64,000 nt of DNA from Uloborus plumipes. Taxonomy: Eukaryota > Arthropoda > Arachnida > Araneae > Uloboridae. Below are positions 1 through 11,064 of the stretch, piece after piece. Position 1 is the stretch's first letter. Every line of letters begins with the position of its first letter. Under the pieces are notes generated by a model. The model saw only the letters and a list, made by a program, of their open reading frames with translations. It was not told the DNA's origin and searched no databases. The position numbers and the translations under genes are program-made. The DNA lies in the NCBI GenBank assembly GCA_038373865.1, contig JAXGGA010000018.1:1-64000 (forward strand), in the 5' to 3' direction.

Positions 1-18
1 ATTACCTCTTTTCCTTTT

Positions 19-150
19 CTTAACAGAACAGTTGAGTCCTTTGAGGCGAAATGTAAAAACTTTTTTTACAAAAAATTTATTTTTTCCTATACATTTTTTG
101 TAAAAAATCTTTTTACATTTCGCCTCAAAGGACTCAACTGTTCTGTTAAG
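19..150. repeat. Small foldback (hairpin) element
   Basis: Two inverted arms of about 65 bp, starting CTTAACAGAACAGTTGAG and ending with its reverse complement, meet almost without a loop at about position 85. Over the outer 40 bases the arms match exactly. No coding capacity. No clear target duplication is visible in the short left flank. It could be a MITE or a stand-alone hairpin. Confidence 0.85.
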
Positions 151-712
151 ACAAAGAATAGAGTATGACATTGGCAAAAAAAAATATTTCAATATGTTGT
201 TGGCAGAGGAAGTTATGACCGTTTGAATATCGGTAAAATATGACATTTTTCATATTTCGGCCTTACACAACTAAAAGCACGTTGAACTTTCCTTGGTTAT
301 TTATACATTATTTTAAAGTGCTTACACTGGTCTTTCAAACGACACTACTTTTGCCGCGCTAACTGAAATGTACAAGTTGTTTTTGGACCTTAAAACGCTA
401 AAAAGCGTCAAAAATGCCTTGTTTTGAGGGCCTTCACTGACCTTACGGCAACAACTTACCACAAATTTAACATTCATTTTGTAAAGTTTCAACCTTCTAT
501 ATTCCATATACAAAAAGAAAATTGGAGTTAAACAGTTCCTGGTAAGAGTTTTGGCTCACGGCAACTTCCATGTCTTGAAAATCCGCTTAATTTTTGATGC
601 CGCACCTTCATCTTTAGGGTTTCATAAAAACTAAACAACTCAACTTTAGAGAAAAACATTCTGAATTTGGTCTTTCAATAAGATAATAAACATTTGGTAA
701 TTTTTGGGAGAA

Positions 713-755
713 AATCTGAGAGGTCATGAATCACAGGCGTGACCTCTCTCAGATT
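713..755. repeat. Short hairpin
   Basis: The arm AATCTGAGAGGTCA (713-726) is repeated in inverted form as TGACCTCTCTCAGATT (740-755), with a 13-base loop. Nothing nearby gives it a function. It may be the remains of a small inverted repeat. Confidence 0.5.
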
Positions 756-805
756 CTTGCTCTTAAAAGAATTTCGTCCAGTAGTCGGCCTATCGAAAGC
801 CACCG

Positions 806-1069
806 TTAACTTTCTAAGTGGTAATTCATTAAATGAAGAAAACATACCACGGCTTGTAGTGAGGGTTCTAAAGACTTTTCTGGAAGTGTGATAGAACCAT
901 TTGATTTTCCAGTAATAACTGATGTGCCATCACAACCGATAGCTTTTATGTTCTTTATCAATAGAACTTTTTTTTCCATAAATCGTGAAACTGAAGCTAC
1001 AATTTCTTTCCCTGGGCCATTAACTGGAACACCATGTTCGAAATATTTAGAGTCTGTTTCCTCAACCAA
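806..1069 (-). pseudogene. Fragment of an arthropod transposon-derived protein (IGCDGT family)
   Basis: An 87-codon open stretch on the minus strand carries the block AIGCDGTSVITGKSNG and then a VCFLHLMNYHLES tail. I recognise this pattern (IGCDGT, TG, G, then a W/C-LLH-NELPLRH block) from repeated, uncharacterised, transposase-like proteins of arthropod genomes. In this family IGCDGT probably holds the first acidic residue of an RNase H-like core, but that is inference. The expected NELPLRH is degraded to MNYHLES and neither side extends the match, so it is a decayed fragment. A second fragment of the same family lies near 24.6 kb. Confidence 0.5.
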
Positions 1070-1079
1070 AGATATATGT

Positions 1080-3040
1080 TCTTCTACAATCCTATAGCAG
1101 CTACGCTAGCGGAGCTGTATTTCGTTTACCATCATGAGGGCTCCGATAGAACGGGGGCACTGTGCGACGAGAGGCTTATATTCTATTTATAGTTTATATT
1201 ATTTTACCTTTTACTCCACATAAATCACAGATGATTCCCAGTTTCAAGTGTTAATTCAGTTAGATTCCGCATTTATAAGCAACTTTCTAACCAAGCCGCA
1301 TGGCCTTGTAAAATGCTAGTTTTGGTGAAAATTGCATACATTTAGGGAGTATATATGGAGATCTAAATGTTGTTTAATTTGTTTTTTCAAACCGAATTTT
1401 GTCCTCCGATTTTGTTGTGTACATTTTTTAACTTGAATTATTTTTCACATTTATTCTTAATATTTTAAAAAAAAAAATAGGAAAAAAATAATATTTTTGA
1501 GGAAATTCAAACTTCAGGCCTCGTGCGGGGCACCTAGACAATTTTTGATTAGAATGAAATTTTTTGTGGAATATGTGGGTAGGTAGGGGCAACTTTTTGT
1601 CAGCTTAGTAAATTGAATTTCGAAAAAAAGTTTTTGTTCGATGCACCTTAAACACACCCGCACACCTATCCCAATTCGTGACTGCAAAAAATATAATTTG
1701 AGCTGAAGATGCCATAACTATTCAGCAATGACAAATTGCTATTTGTTTTCTTTTTGGACCTCAGACGTCTTGTAGTCCCTTTTTCAGATTCTACTTGAAG
1801 TTTGCAGCAGGGCGTACCGGTGTTCCACTTTCCGGGACGTTCACCGACCCCTACTCCATTGCCTTTTTTAAATTTTTTTTATTAATTTTTTCTTATTTAT
1901 TTTTTTAAGAAAATGGACTCTTTACAATTTTCGGCATTATGGTTCTTCAGATTAATGTTCATAAAACGTATTAGCCAAAGTTCAACTTTCGGGATAAAAT
2001 GCAAATACATACGAGAAAGTGTAACATCCATGCAATTCGATTGAGCTAGTTAGTACCTCAATGCAATTAAAGAAAAGCAACCCTGAATTGTAACTTTGTC
2101 TTCTGTATTATTGATTCCTCTCTAAATAACAAGAATACAATGCACCAAATGATGTTTGATAAAATGAGTCAAATTGCTAATTATCAACTCGTCAAGTTAG
2201 ATAGAAGTCAAGTGACTGCTGTCACATTATTAATGCCCTTCAACCCATGTTGAGAGGAGAGAAAGCGCAGAATAATCAAATTTGTTATCTTGACTTTTTT
2301 TTAAGTAAAACGTGTAATAGTTGCACTCTTTACAATAATAATATAGCCAAATGACACATACGTTCACAAGGGAGTTCCTGGATTCTCACAAAGTTTTTTT
2401 TTTTCCCACTTAGTTGTACGCTATCAGGTTTTAGCAAAAGCAAATAAAGCGAGGATAAAAAACGAAAAAATGACCTAGTTAAACTCCCTGTAAAAGGTAG
2501 TTACATATATAATTGAGGATCGCGTTTATTTTTATTGAAGTATTTCTAGTAACAGGCTTTTTTTCGTTCATGCACACTCTGCTGCCGCACTTTATTTATG
2601 CCATCTGTATGTACTTTCAATTATATCATCGGTTATGCAATCTGAACACTTATATATTACCAATGATATAAATAACTAAGTACACTTTCATTAAGAATTG
2701 AAATGTCTCGTAATCTATCATTTATGAGACAAATATTACAACAATCTGCAGAAACAGAACTGTCCAATTAAATAACAGCGAATTTTCAGAAGATGATGAA
2801 GTTCTTTATTTCTTCTACGCTTTTTTTTTGAAGGGGCATTTGTTAGTACAAATTGCAGAAATGTTCTATAAACCATTCACGTTATGGTTACAACGAGTGG
2901 CAACTTTTAACACAAGTTTATTTGCTTTTGCTAAATTTGCATTAGAAATAGGATGACACAGAGAGCCAAATGGGACTTTCAAGGATGCCATAGGGAGTTA
3001 AGTGGCACCCTTCAGGAGGTGGTGCTCTACTACACTGCAA
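1080..3040. other. AT-rich DNA without recognised genes
   Basis: Only short chance reading frames. A moderately GC-richer patch at about 1515-1530 and 1800-1855 could be the edges of old repeats, but no inverted ends or target duplications could be matched. Confidence 0.5.
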
Positions 3041-3092
3041 TCTTTCTTGACAACAACATCGTGACGGCAGCGTGACGTTTGCGTGACGTTAA

Positions 3093-3492
3093 AGGGTCAT
3101 TTACACTATGTCCGAACGACACGTCCGTCACGATTTTTCTCCCCAGAAACCAGTTTTCGATCAACGTTGCCATGACAGCAGGCCGTCACAATCGGAACCC
3201 GTCGCCGTACGGCGAAAGTAGATATTTGTCGTGACGGTCGTCCGTCCAGCAAAAAGCAACCAATCAGAGCCGAGTACAAGCGCCATCTGGCGATTCAAGG
3301 CCAGCTGAACTAGCGTTTCATTGGTTTCTACAAGATGAGCGCGCCATTTCTCTTATTGGACGAATACAGTCACGTGCTTGTCGTTCGTCTGCACAGTATG
3401 AATGCCTTTTCCTCTTTGGAGGACGTACGTCCGTCCGCTGGGGAAGAAAAATCGTGACGGATGTGTCGTTCGAACATAGTGTAAATGACCCT
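3093..3492. mobile_element. Harbinger-like MITE, 400 bp
   Basis: Terminal inverted repeats of about 54 bp begin AGGGTCATTTACACTATG on the left and are mirrored on the right, with three mismatches and one indel. The element is flanked by the trinucleotide TAA on both sides (3090-3092 and 3493-3495). A 3-bp TWA target duplication fits the PIF/Harbinger superfamily. There is no transposase, so it would depend on an autonomous relative. If one outer base is excluded on each side, other duplications can be drawn, so the superfamily is likely rather than certain. Confidence 0.75.
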
Positions 3493-3494
3493 TA

Positions 3495-3676
3495 AGCTTT
3501 GGTTTCTAGAACGCGACAATCGTCGCCGACGCCGGGCGCGACTGCACGCTGGAATCAGAACCAGTTTGATTGGAGCGTGGCGTGAAGCGACGTCAATCTG
3601 CGACTCATGCGCACGCGCAGAAGGCGAGCGTCGCCTTGACAGAGATCGACGATTTCACACCTAGGAAACCAAGGTT
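3495..3676. mobile_element. Second TTA-flanked MITE, 182 bp
   Basis: The inverted ends AGCTTTGGTTTC and GAAACCAAGGTT are flanked by TTA (3492-3494 and 3677-3679). The interior is GC-rich (GTCGCCGACGCCGGGCGCG and similar). It abuts the previous MITE, whose own TAA target lies inside this element's left boundary. This implies that one MITE landed at the edge of the other. No coding capacity. Confidence 0.65.
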
Positions 3677-3812
3677 TTAGCCTATGAAAAACGAGCTAGA
3701 TAAAACGTCACAGCCTAGTTGGCGAATTAGAGGAGATTGCTGACTGCTTGTGAGCTCTTATTGGCTCCACCCGTAGTGACGTTCAGTGTCAAGTTAAGTT
3801 GCATTCTAGTAT

Positions 3813-6330
3813 ACAACGTTTCACCCCTTAAAGGGGCCGTGTGCCCTGTAGTTTTAACAGTGAACCACGTCTGTCAATTATGTATCAGTCATCTAAATAA
3901 CACCCTTACTGCAATATCAACTCACAACTTCAAAACCCTTTAATTGCTTTCAATAGTGCATTTGTAGTGGCACAAGCTTTTAGGGCGAAAACAGATTACA
4001 AAATTATACATCTACTCATCTTTAGTGGATTTACTAGTATAAATAGAAACACATAAAGCTTTTGACAACTGTGTACTTGTCTTTAGAGACTTATAAAACT
4101 TAATTCGTAACAGAAATGAAGAAAAAAATATATATACGGCACTTAAATTCGGAAACTGCAAGTAAAATTGAAGTAAGCCACATATCCTGACAAGGATGAG
4201 TAAACTTTACGAAATTTCTTTTCCCTCGCCCTCAGTTGCTTTCCTTCCTTAATTGTTTTTAGCGCTGTTTCAAAACATAATAACTGGTTTTGCTGTTGAA
4301 TATTCTGAAGGTGTATCATTAGAACTCATAAAAATGCATTTTAAGAACGAGAGATTCAAATCTCATGATTTTTCAATGAGAAACTTTCCACGGGGAATAA
4401 TGTAACTGTTAAGTATTTTTTTACTAAATGTTTCAAGAAACCGGAATGGACTTTTATTGCCTTTGTTTATGGAATTTTGTGCTTTATACAGTAAGAGGAA
4501 AGTGTTGAGCTATTTAAAACAGACTATAAAGCACCGTAATAAAAGAAAAGTTCTATTGCTTGGTTTGTAAAATATGGTAACTCATTCCAATAAAGTAAAA
4601 ATGATGTTCTCAAACACAATATTAAGCAATCAGTAATTGTTTATTATATTCAATATACAGGTTTGATGTTTAAAACTGGAGAAGCTAGCACTGATCATTT
4701 AGTGTTTTGTCTAATAAACTGTCGCTTTATTCACGTGAACAAAGAGAATTTTTCAGAAATATATCTTAAAATATTAAATATTGTGTTATTTAAAGTATTT
4801 TCTATTTAATGCTGTAAGAGGTAAAAAATGAATTGTAAAGAAATAAAATGAGTACTAATAAAAGGAAAAATTTAGTTTCCGCTTATAGAAACCATGTGAC
4901 GTGACTGCCCGCAGTAGATTATTAAAGTTTGAAGTACAGGGGAACCTCCTTAATCCGGAATAATGAAGGAGCCTATGTGCCTGCATTAATGAAAGAGTGC
5001 GGATTAAACAAAATATCCTGTAAATTCAGTCAAGGTTTATAAACTAACTACTGGTACAGAGTAGGAGCTTTTAAACTTACGTTTTCTTAAAATAAAATTA
5101 GTTTTCGTAAAAGGTTTACTTAACTGGTTTTGATTCTTAACAACTCAAATGATATAAGCATGAATCTGAAAGCTAATTGAAGGGCTTGGAGGATTAAGGG
5201 GCTGTCACATTTAAAAAAAATGAACACTCTGTACAATGGTAAGCAATGGATACAGGTAAGCAAATAAAACATGGTACATCAAACAGTAGATGTCAATAAA
5301 CCAATTTCATGCGCACACAAATGACAAAACCAGAAAACAAAAAAGCTGCAACAACTACAACAATAAAACTTTGTTCTTTAATTACTCGCAATTTATGCTT
5401 TGTCACTTAACCCCTTCATCTCCCAAGTCATTCAATTATCAACCAAAAAATATATTTTTAAAGAAAACAACGACTAAGGGGATTTTGGTTGTAATCCAAC
5501 CAGTATCGGACCATTTCACATGACACCAATACCAGGACCAAAGTACATAAATGTATTTGCTCCGCAGTGTCATACCATTCGTTAACTAAGCAAGCCTCGA
5601 GAAGCATGAAACAAATGCAAGTGCACTTTGACTTTTCCAGATCCTGAAGTGACTTACGAGGCTACAAATTTCATTAGCATAACATAAAGCCCCGTCATTC
5701 AGGATAAGATGCATCCAGGTGAATAAGGGGAAGAATATCTCTACAGGATTTACTCGGGTGATAAAAACTTTCCTTGCCATCAGAGGTAAAATTCAAAAGC
5801 AGGGTTAAAAGCAGCAAACAATTAAATCATTGTAACAAGATTTTTGACTTGAGTGGATTATTATATGCTTTAATATTTTTACAAGTTCTACAGAAATATC
5901 TTTTAAATGCATAAGGAGTTTTTAAAAGAGACGTGTTTGAATAGCAGAAGCAAAGTTTTGAAGCAAAATTAATCATTATATCAGAGAGAAATTTCATGTT
6001 AATTGTCATCATAAACATTTTGTGAAGATTTGTCTTTCTTTATTTTTTTACCCACAATCATATGTTTTTAGAAGTCCCATAATTCAATCGAATGATACTT
6101 TTCCAAGTTATGCAGCATTTATTAAATTCAACAGTCAAATTCATAATTTGCCTCATGTTATACTGTGTGGTGCATGAGGGGTTTTTTTGTATCTCTCAAC
6201 TAAAAATGAAATAATGATAAAAATCCATAACTTTACCAAAGGGTTGAATTCGTGTTTTTCGTTAATATAAATGAAGGATACAAGGAATAAAATCTTGTCT
6301 GTCAGTTTTCTCAAGGAAACAGAATAATGA
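3813..6330. other. AT-rich DNA, no recognised gene
   Basis: No supported reading frame. At about 4936-5010 the stretch GGGGAACCTCCTTAATCCGG, followed by an inverted GGATTAA, resembles the degraded end of a Tigger/pogo-type element, but the other end was not found. Confidence 0.45.
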
Positions 6331-6339
6331 ATAAAGTAA

Positions 6340-6600
6340 AAATCCAATGTAAATAAAGCAAACATTGACAAGAAAAATGCTGTATTTTTTGAGCTGATTT
6401 AAAACTGAGGTAAATAAAGCCCATATTGTCAAGAAAATAAAGCCATTAAACGAAAAACCAACGTTAATAAAGCACCAATTGTCAAAAAAATACAGCATTT
6501 TTCTTACCAATTTGTGCTTTATTTACCTCAGTTTTTCATTTAATTGCTTTATTTTCTTGTCAATTTGTGCTTTATTTACGTTAGTTTTTCACTTCCTTAA
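6340..6600. repeat. Compound inverted repeat with CTTTATTTAC units
   Basis: A motif of about 50 bp (CTTTATTTAC, then CTC or GTT, then AGTTTTTC) appears several times in one orientation before position 6484 and in the opposite orientation after it. The long inverted pair is GACAAGAAAAATGCTGTATT (about 6369) against AATACAGCATTTTTCTTACC (about 6489). Short open frames here only reflect the repeat. Confidence 0.7.
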
Positions 6601-6968
6601 AAATTTAGCGCATAGCGTGTTTAATCATTTATCATTCAACGGAATAATAATGCCATCTAGTGTTGTTAAAGTATACTTTTCGAATAATCTATTATCCTTT
6701 GTGCAAAATAACGTGAGTCAGCTGAAATATCTACATGAAAAGAGGCAGTACTGAGATAAAATTCCGTCAGTCAAACAATTAAATCAGGTTTTCTTTACAT
6801 TAACTGTTTTTGATTGACGAGGTTTTTCCCCTTTATCCTTCAAACAATTACTTCTTACATTTCGTTATAGATAAACAGCGTTTAGCTCTTGAATGCGTCG
6901 TATAACAAATCTGCAACCTGCAAATATGACATTTTTATGACATCTGGTGTAATTTCCACTAACTAATC

Positions 6969-7154
6969 TGCAAAAGCATATAAAACAACGTTGAAAAGCA
7001 CAAATGCGAATGAATACTGCCGGCACGTGTTTAGGCGTTGCAAGGAAGGCCTTATTCCTTTGCATTGAAAAGGGTGTTCCTTGTAACGCCGAAACACTTT
7101 TTTGCAGTATTCCTGCGCATTTGTGCTCTTCAACGTTGTTCTATATGCTTTTAT
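6969..7154. repeat. Inverted repeat, arms about 80 bp
   Basis: The left arm GCAAAAGCATATAAAACAAC is mirrored by GTTGTTCTATATGCTTTTA on the right. The arms also share the tracts GTTTAGGCGTTGCAAGGAA and TTCCTTGTAACGCCGAAAC. The loop is about 20 bases. It is probably a small foldback MITE. No clean target duplication was identified. Confidence 0.7.
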
Positions 7155-7857
7155 TTTTATGCACAAAGGCATTTATGTATTTCTTTAACTAATATGTGTT
7201 TATTATATGCACATTGTTTTAGCAGAAGAATTATTGCACCCTAACTCCAATAAAAGTAATAGAATCACTCTTTTTACTCAAATTTTCAACTCAAGTAAAA
7301 AGAAGAATCAACTTTTCATAATTGACTTTTGTTTTGCATATTTTAAATGATATTAGGTTAATTAATTACAAAATTAAAATTCACCGTTTAATTTTGCGAT
7401 TAAAATAGAGTATTTACATAGGGTAATTGCAGGTACTTCAAAGTAGTCCTTAAATGAAACTACATAAAAATTCAAAACGCATTCAAGCACCATAAAAAAA
7501 TGCGGACGTATTATACATAAAACATATATCTGACTTTAAAATGACGTGAACGCGATTGTTAGTACCCTTAAAACTAGTCCAAAGTTTCATGCATCGTCAT
7601 AAAATTAGATGAAGTTGAAACATTCAAGAAAATTTTACACTTTGTAATTCCAATAAACTTTTCCTCTGAAAATGAAATAGTATTTTACTAAAACTAGCTG
7701 CGGTGTCCACCGTTGCACAGTCTACCTCGAAAACAAAAGTTGTATAGCGTGACGTATGTTTAACAATCAGATTTAAATGACAGAAAAAGAAACAGTAATA
7801 TTTACCGTCAACATGTAGGAAAGAAATTGTATAGCTCAAGATTTAAATTTAGATATC
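7155..7857. other. AT-rich DNA, nothing recognised
   Basis: No supported coding region, RNA or repeat boundary was seen in this stretch. Confidence 0.45.
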
Positions 7858-7912
7858 TTTGGATTTTTTTCAACTTCCAAAAACTTAGTCCATTTTTATT
7901 AATAGGCGTAAA
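7858..7912. repeat. 55-bp block shared in inverted form with 45385-45437
   Basis: The block from GGATTTTTTTCAACTTCC to TAGGCGTAAACT is the reverse complement of sequence just before the second SINE unit at 45440. In both places it lies a few hundred bases upstream of a copy of the 3-kb palindromic element. It may be the end of another repeat or a trace of shared ancestry of the two loci. Confidence 0.6.
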
Positions 7913-8205
7913 CTCTGTACCTCAGAACCAGACTAACGTAAGTCCATTTCCGTAACTTTTCAGCAGAGGGTGAAAACGATTGCCGAATACATATAAAAGA
8001 TGGGACTCTTGCTCTTTAATGCTGCTAAATAATTGCGAAGGAATAAATTTTATAGAATTAAGTATATTCCAAGAGCCAGTGGTCGGCAGACTTACGGTAT
8101 TTTAGCATGCTTCATTTTTTCATCAGACAATGTCCCATGGCTGCTGTTTACGGAATGGGCACTCGTTAAGCTCAAAGCGGGTTCCTATTAGGGCGGCGGG
8201 CGCGA

Positions 8206-8765
8206 AAGATGCCAAAAAAAGACGAAAATTTACGTCATTTTAGCAAAGCTGATTTTTTGATATGTTGAAGTAGTCGATTGGTACTATTGAAAAATCACAA
8301 TGGCAGACGTCCAGGTGGGTTCCAAAGTGGTGGCAGACGTCCTGAAAGGTGCCAAAAAAAGTTGAAAATTTACGTCATTTTAGCAAAGCTGATTTTTTGA
8401 TATGTTGAAGTAGTCGACTGGTACTATTGAAAAATCACAATGGCAGACGTCCAGGAGGGTTCCAAAGTGGTGGCAAACGTCCAGAAAGGTGCCAAAAAAA
8501 GTTGAAAATTTACGTCATTTTAGCAAAGCTGATTTTTTGATATGTTGAAGTAGTCGACTGGTACTATTGAAAAATCACAATGGCAGACGTCCAGGAGGGT
8601 TCCAAAGTGGTGGCAGACGTCCAGAAAGGTGCCAAAAAAAGTTGAAAATTTACGTCATTTTAGCAAAGCTGATTTTTTGATACGTTGAAGTAGTCGATTG
8701 GTACTATTGAAAAATCACAATGGCAGACGTGCAGGCGGGTTCCAAAGTGGTGGCAGACGACCATG
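8206..8765. repeat. 140-bp tandem array, forward
   Basis: GTTGAAAATTTACGTCATTT recurs at 8361, 8501 and 8641, which gives an exact 140-bp period. Each unit also holds CAATGGCAGACGTCCAGG and GGTGCCAAAAAAAG. The units are nearly identical, consistent with recent expansion or gene conversion. Confidence 0.9.
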
Positions 8766-9714
8766 AAAAAAAAAAAAACTTGACATTTTGCGGTATTTTA
8801 GCAAAACTCAAATTCATATATGTTGTTAATATGTTAATCAAGGTATTCTAAGCCAATATCCATCACGGCTGACAGCTGTCACGGTTCCAACATCTCGTCA
8901 GACCACGGAAAGTGGCCGCCGTCGCGGGGTTAAAAATGTACCGTATACTGCGGGGCATACCTCTTACATTCATTCAATCTGCTTGAAAGTTAATGTAATA
9001 TTTACATAACAGAGTGCAGGGTGAATACTTGTACTTGAAATACATATTTACTTCAGTAGATTTAATAATATGGAATTGGAACTCTTATGAGAGAATATAA
9101 TGAAACTCGTCATTTAGTCGTCTAAAAAATATTAATAATTTTCCAAGAATAGATACACAATTCAATCTTTATTTTATTCAATTTTAATGAAATCAGAAGC
9201 CTCTATATTTATTTTACACGTTAAAAACAATTTCAGTGTGTCAGACAGATGGTGAGGTTCTCCCACTCTGCAGCTGCTCTCTCGGCTGCTGCCGTCGTCT
9301 GCTATCGCGAAGTTAAGAATAACATAAAAAGTACAATACTTTTAATTGCGAACAATACACATCTTTTAAATATTAATTCATTGGTTTGAATCATATTTTT
9401 TTGGTAGCAGATAATAAATATTCCAAAAATATTTTCCTTTCTTCCTTTTACTATTTTTATTTATTTCTTTAGATAATTAATTTTCAAGCAGATTGAATGA
9501 ATGTAAGAGGTATGCCCCGCAGTATACGGTACATTTTTAACCCCGCGACGGCGGCCACTTTCCGTCCGAGATGTTGGAACCGTGACAGCTGTCAGCCGTG
9601 ATGGATATTGGCTTAGAATACCTTGATTAACATATTAACAAGATATATGAATTTGAGTTTTGCTAAAATACCGCAAAATGTCAAGTTTTTTTTTTTTTTT
9701 TTTTCATGGTCGTC

Positions 9715-10519
9715 TGCCACCACTTTGGAACCCGCCTGCACGTCTGCCATTGTGATTTTTCAATAGTACCAATCGACTACTTCAACATATCAAAAAATCA
9801 GCTTTGCTAAAATGACGTAAATTTTCAACTTTTTTTGGCACTTTTTCTGGACTTCTGCCACCACTTTGGAACCCTCCTGGACGTCTGCCATTGTGATTTT
9901 TCAATAGTACCTATCAACTACTTCAACATATCAAAAAATTAGCTTTGCTAAAATGACGTAAAATTTCAACTTTTTTTGGCACTTTCTGGACTTCTGCCAC
10001 CACTTTGGAACCCTCCTGGACGTCTGCCATTGTGATTTTTCAATAGTACCAATCAACTACTTCAACATATCAAAAAATCAGCTTTGCTAAAATGACGTAA
10101 ATTTTCGTCTTTTTTTGGCGCCTTTCTGAACGTCTGCCACCACCTTGTAACCCTCCTGGACGTCTGCCATTGTGATTTTTCAATAGTACCAGTCGACTAC
10201 TTCAACATATCAAAAAATCAGCTTTGCTAAAATGACGTAAATTTTCAACTTTTTTTGGCACCTTTCTGGACGTCTGCTACCACTTTGGAACCCTCCTGGA
10301 CGTCTGCCATTGTGATTTTTCAGTAGTACCAATCGACTACTTCAACACATCAAAAAATCAGCTTTGCTAAAATGACGTAAATTCTCAACTTTTTTTGGCA
10401 CCTTTCTGGACGTCTGCCACCACTTTGGAACCCTCCTGGACGTCTGCCATTGTGATTTTTCAATAGTACCAATCGACTACTTCAACATATCAAAAAATCA
10501 GCTTTGCTAAAATGACGTA
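9715..10519. repeat. 140-bp tandem array, reverse
   Basis: About 5.7 units of the same 140-bp repeat in the opposite orientation (CCACTTTGGAACCCTCCTGG and CAAAAAATCAGCTTTGC). They form the long right arm of the palindrome. Small variants in each unit (for example a TTTTCGTC form in the unit at 10100) could be used to follow conversion. Confidence 0.9.
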
Positions 10520-11064
10520 TTCATCCTGCACTTTGTTATGTAAATATTACATTAACTTTTAAGCAGATTGAATGAATGTAAGAGGTATGCCCCGCAGTAT
10601 ATGGTACATTTTTAACCCCGCGACGGCGGCCACTTTCCGTGGTCCGCCGAGATGTTGGTACCGTGACAGCTGTCAGCCGTGATGGATATTGGCTATGAAT
10701 ACCTTGATTAACATGTTAACAACATATATGAGTTTGAGTTTTGCTAAAATACCGCAAAATGTCAAGTTTTTTTTTTTTTTTTTCATGGTCGTCTGCCACC
10801 ACTTTGGAACCCGCCTGATGCACGTCTGCCATTGTGATTTTTCAATAGTACCAATCGACTACTTCAACATATCAAAAAATCAGCTTTGCTAAAATGACGT
10901 AAATTTTCAACTTTTTTTGGCACCTTTCGCGCCCCGCCGCCCCAATAGGAACCCGCTTTGAGCTTAACGAGTGCCCATTCCGTAAACAGCAGCCATGGGA
11001 CATTGTTTGATGAAAAAATGTAGCTTGCTAAAATACCGTAAGTCTGCCGGCCACTGGCTCTTGG

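Larger units (their letters stand above)
3042..3812. repeat. Fragment of the 29.7-kb foldback family, interrupted by two MITEs
   Basis: The sequences TTTCTTGACAACAACATCG (3042) and CCTATGAAAAACGAG to GCATTCTAG (about 3681-3812) match one arm of the foldback at 29693-30177. Between these two blocks lie two MITEs (3093-3492 and 3495-3676). The flanking blocks are therefore one older repeat copy split by later insertions. Confidence 0.75.
8069..11064. mobile_element. 3-kb palindromic composite element with 140-bp tandem units, copy 1
   Basis: The ends are CCAAGAGCCAGTGG on the left and CCACTGGCTCTTGG on the right. The inverted end domain of about 140 bp includes GGCAGACTTACGG and CCATGGCTGCTGTTTACGG. 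Inward are tandem 140-bp units: about four forward (8206-8765), and about six plus one in reverse (9715-10519 and 10795-10930). Then come core blocks of about 230 bp: forward at 8765-8990, reverse at 9485-9715 and 10540-10795. A non-repeated centre of about 480 bp lies at 9000-9480. The element is asymmetric, with one core forward and two reverse. No transposase frame was found. A reversed copy lies at 45771. The superfamily is not recognised. Confidence 0.8.

Noticed and set aside
4936..5010. A complete Tigger-type MITE
   Set aside because: Only one possible end could be seen, and no matching second end or TA duplication was established.
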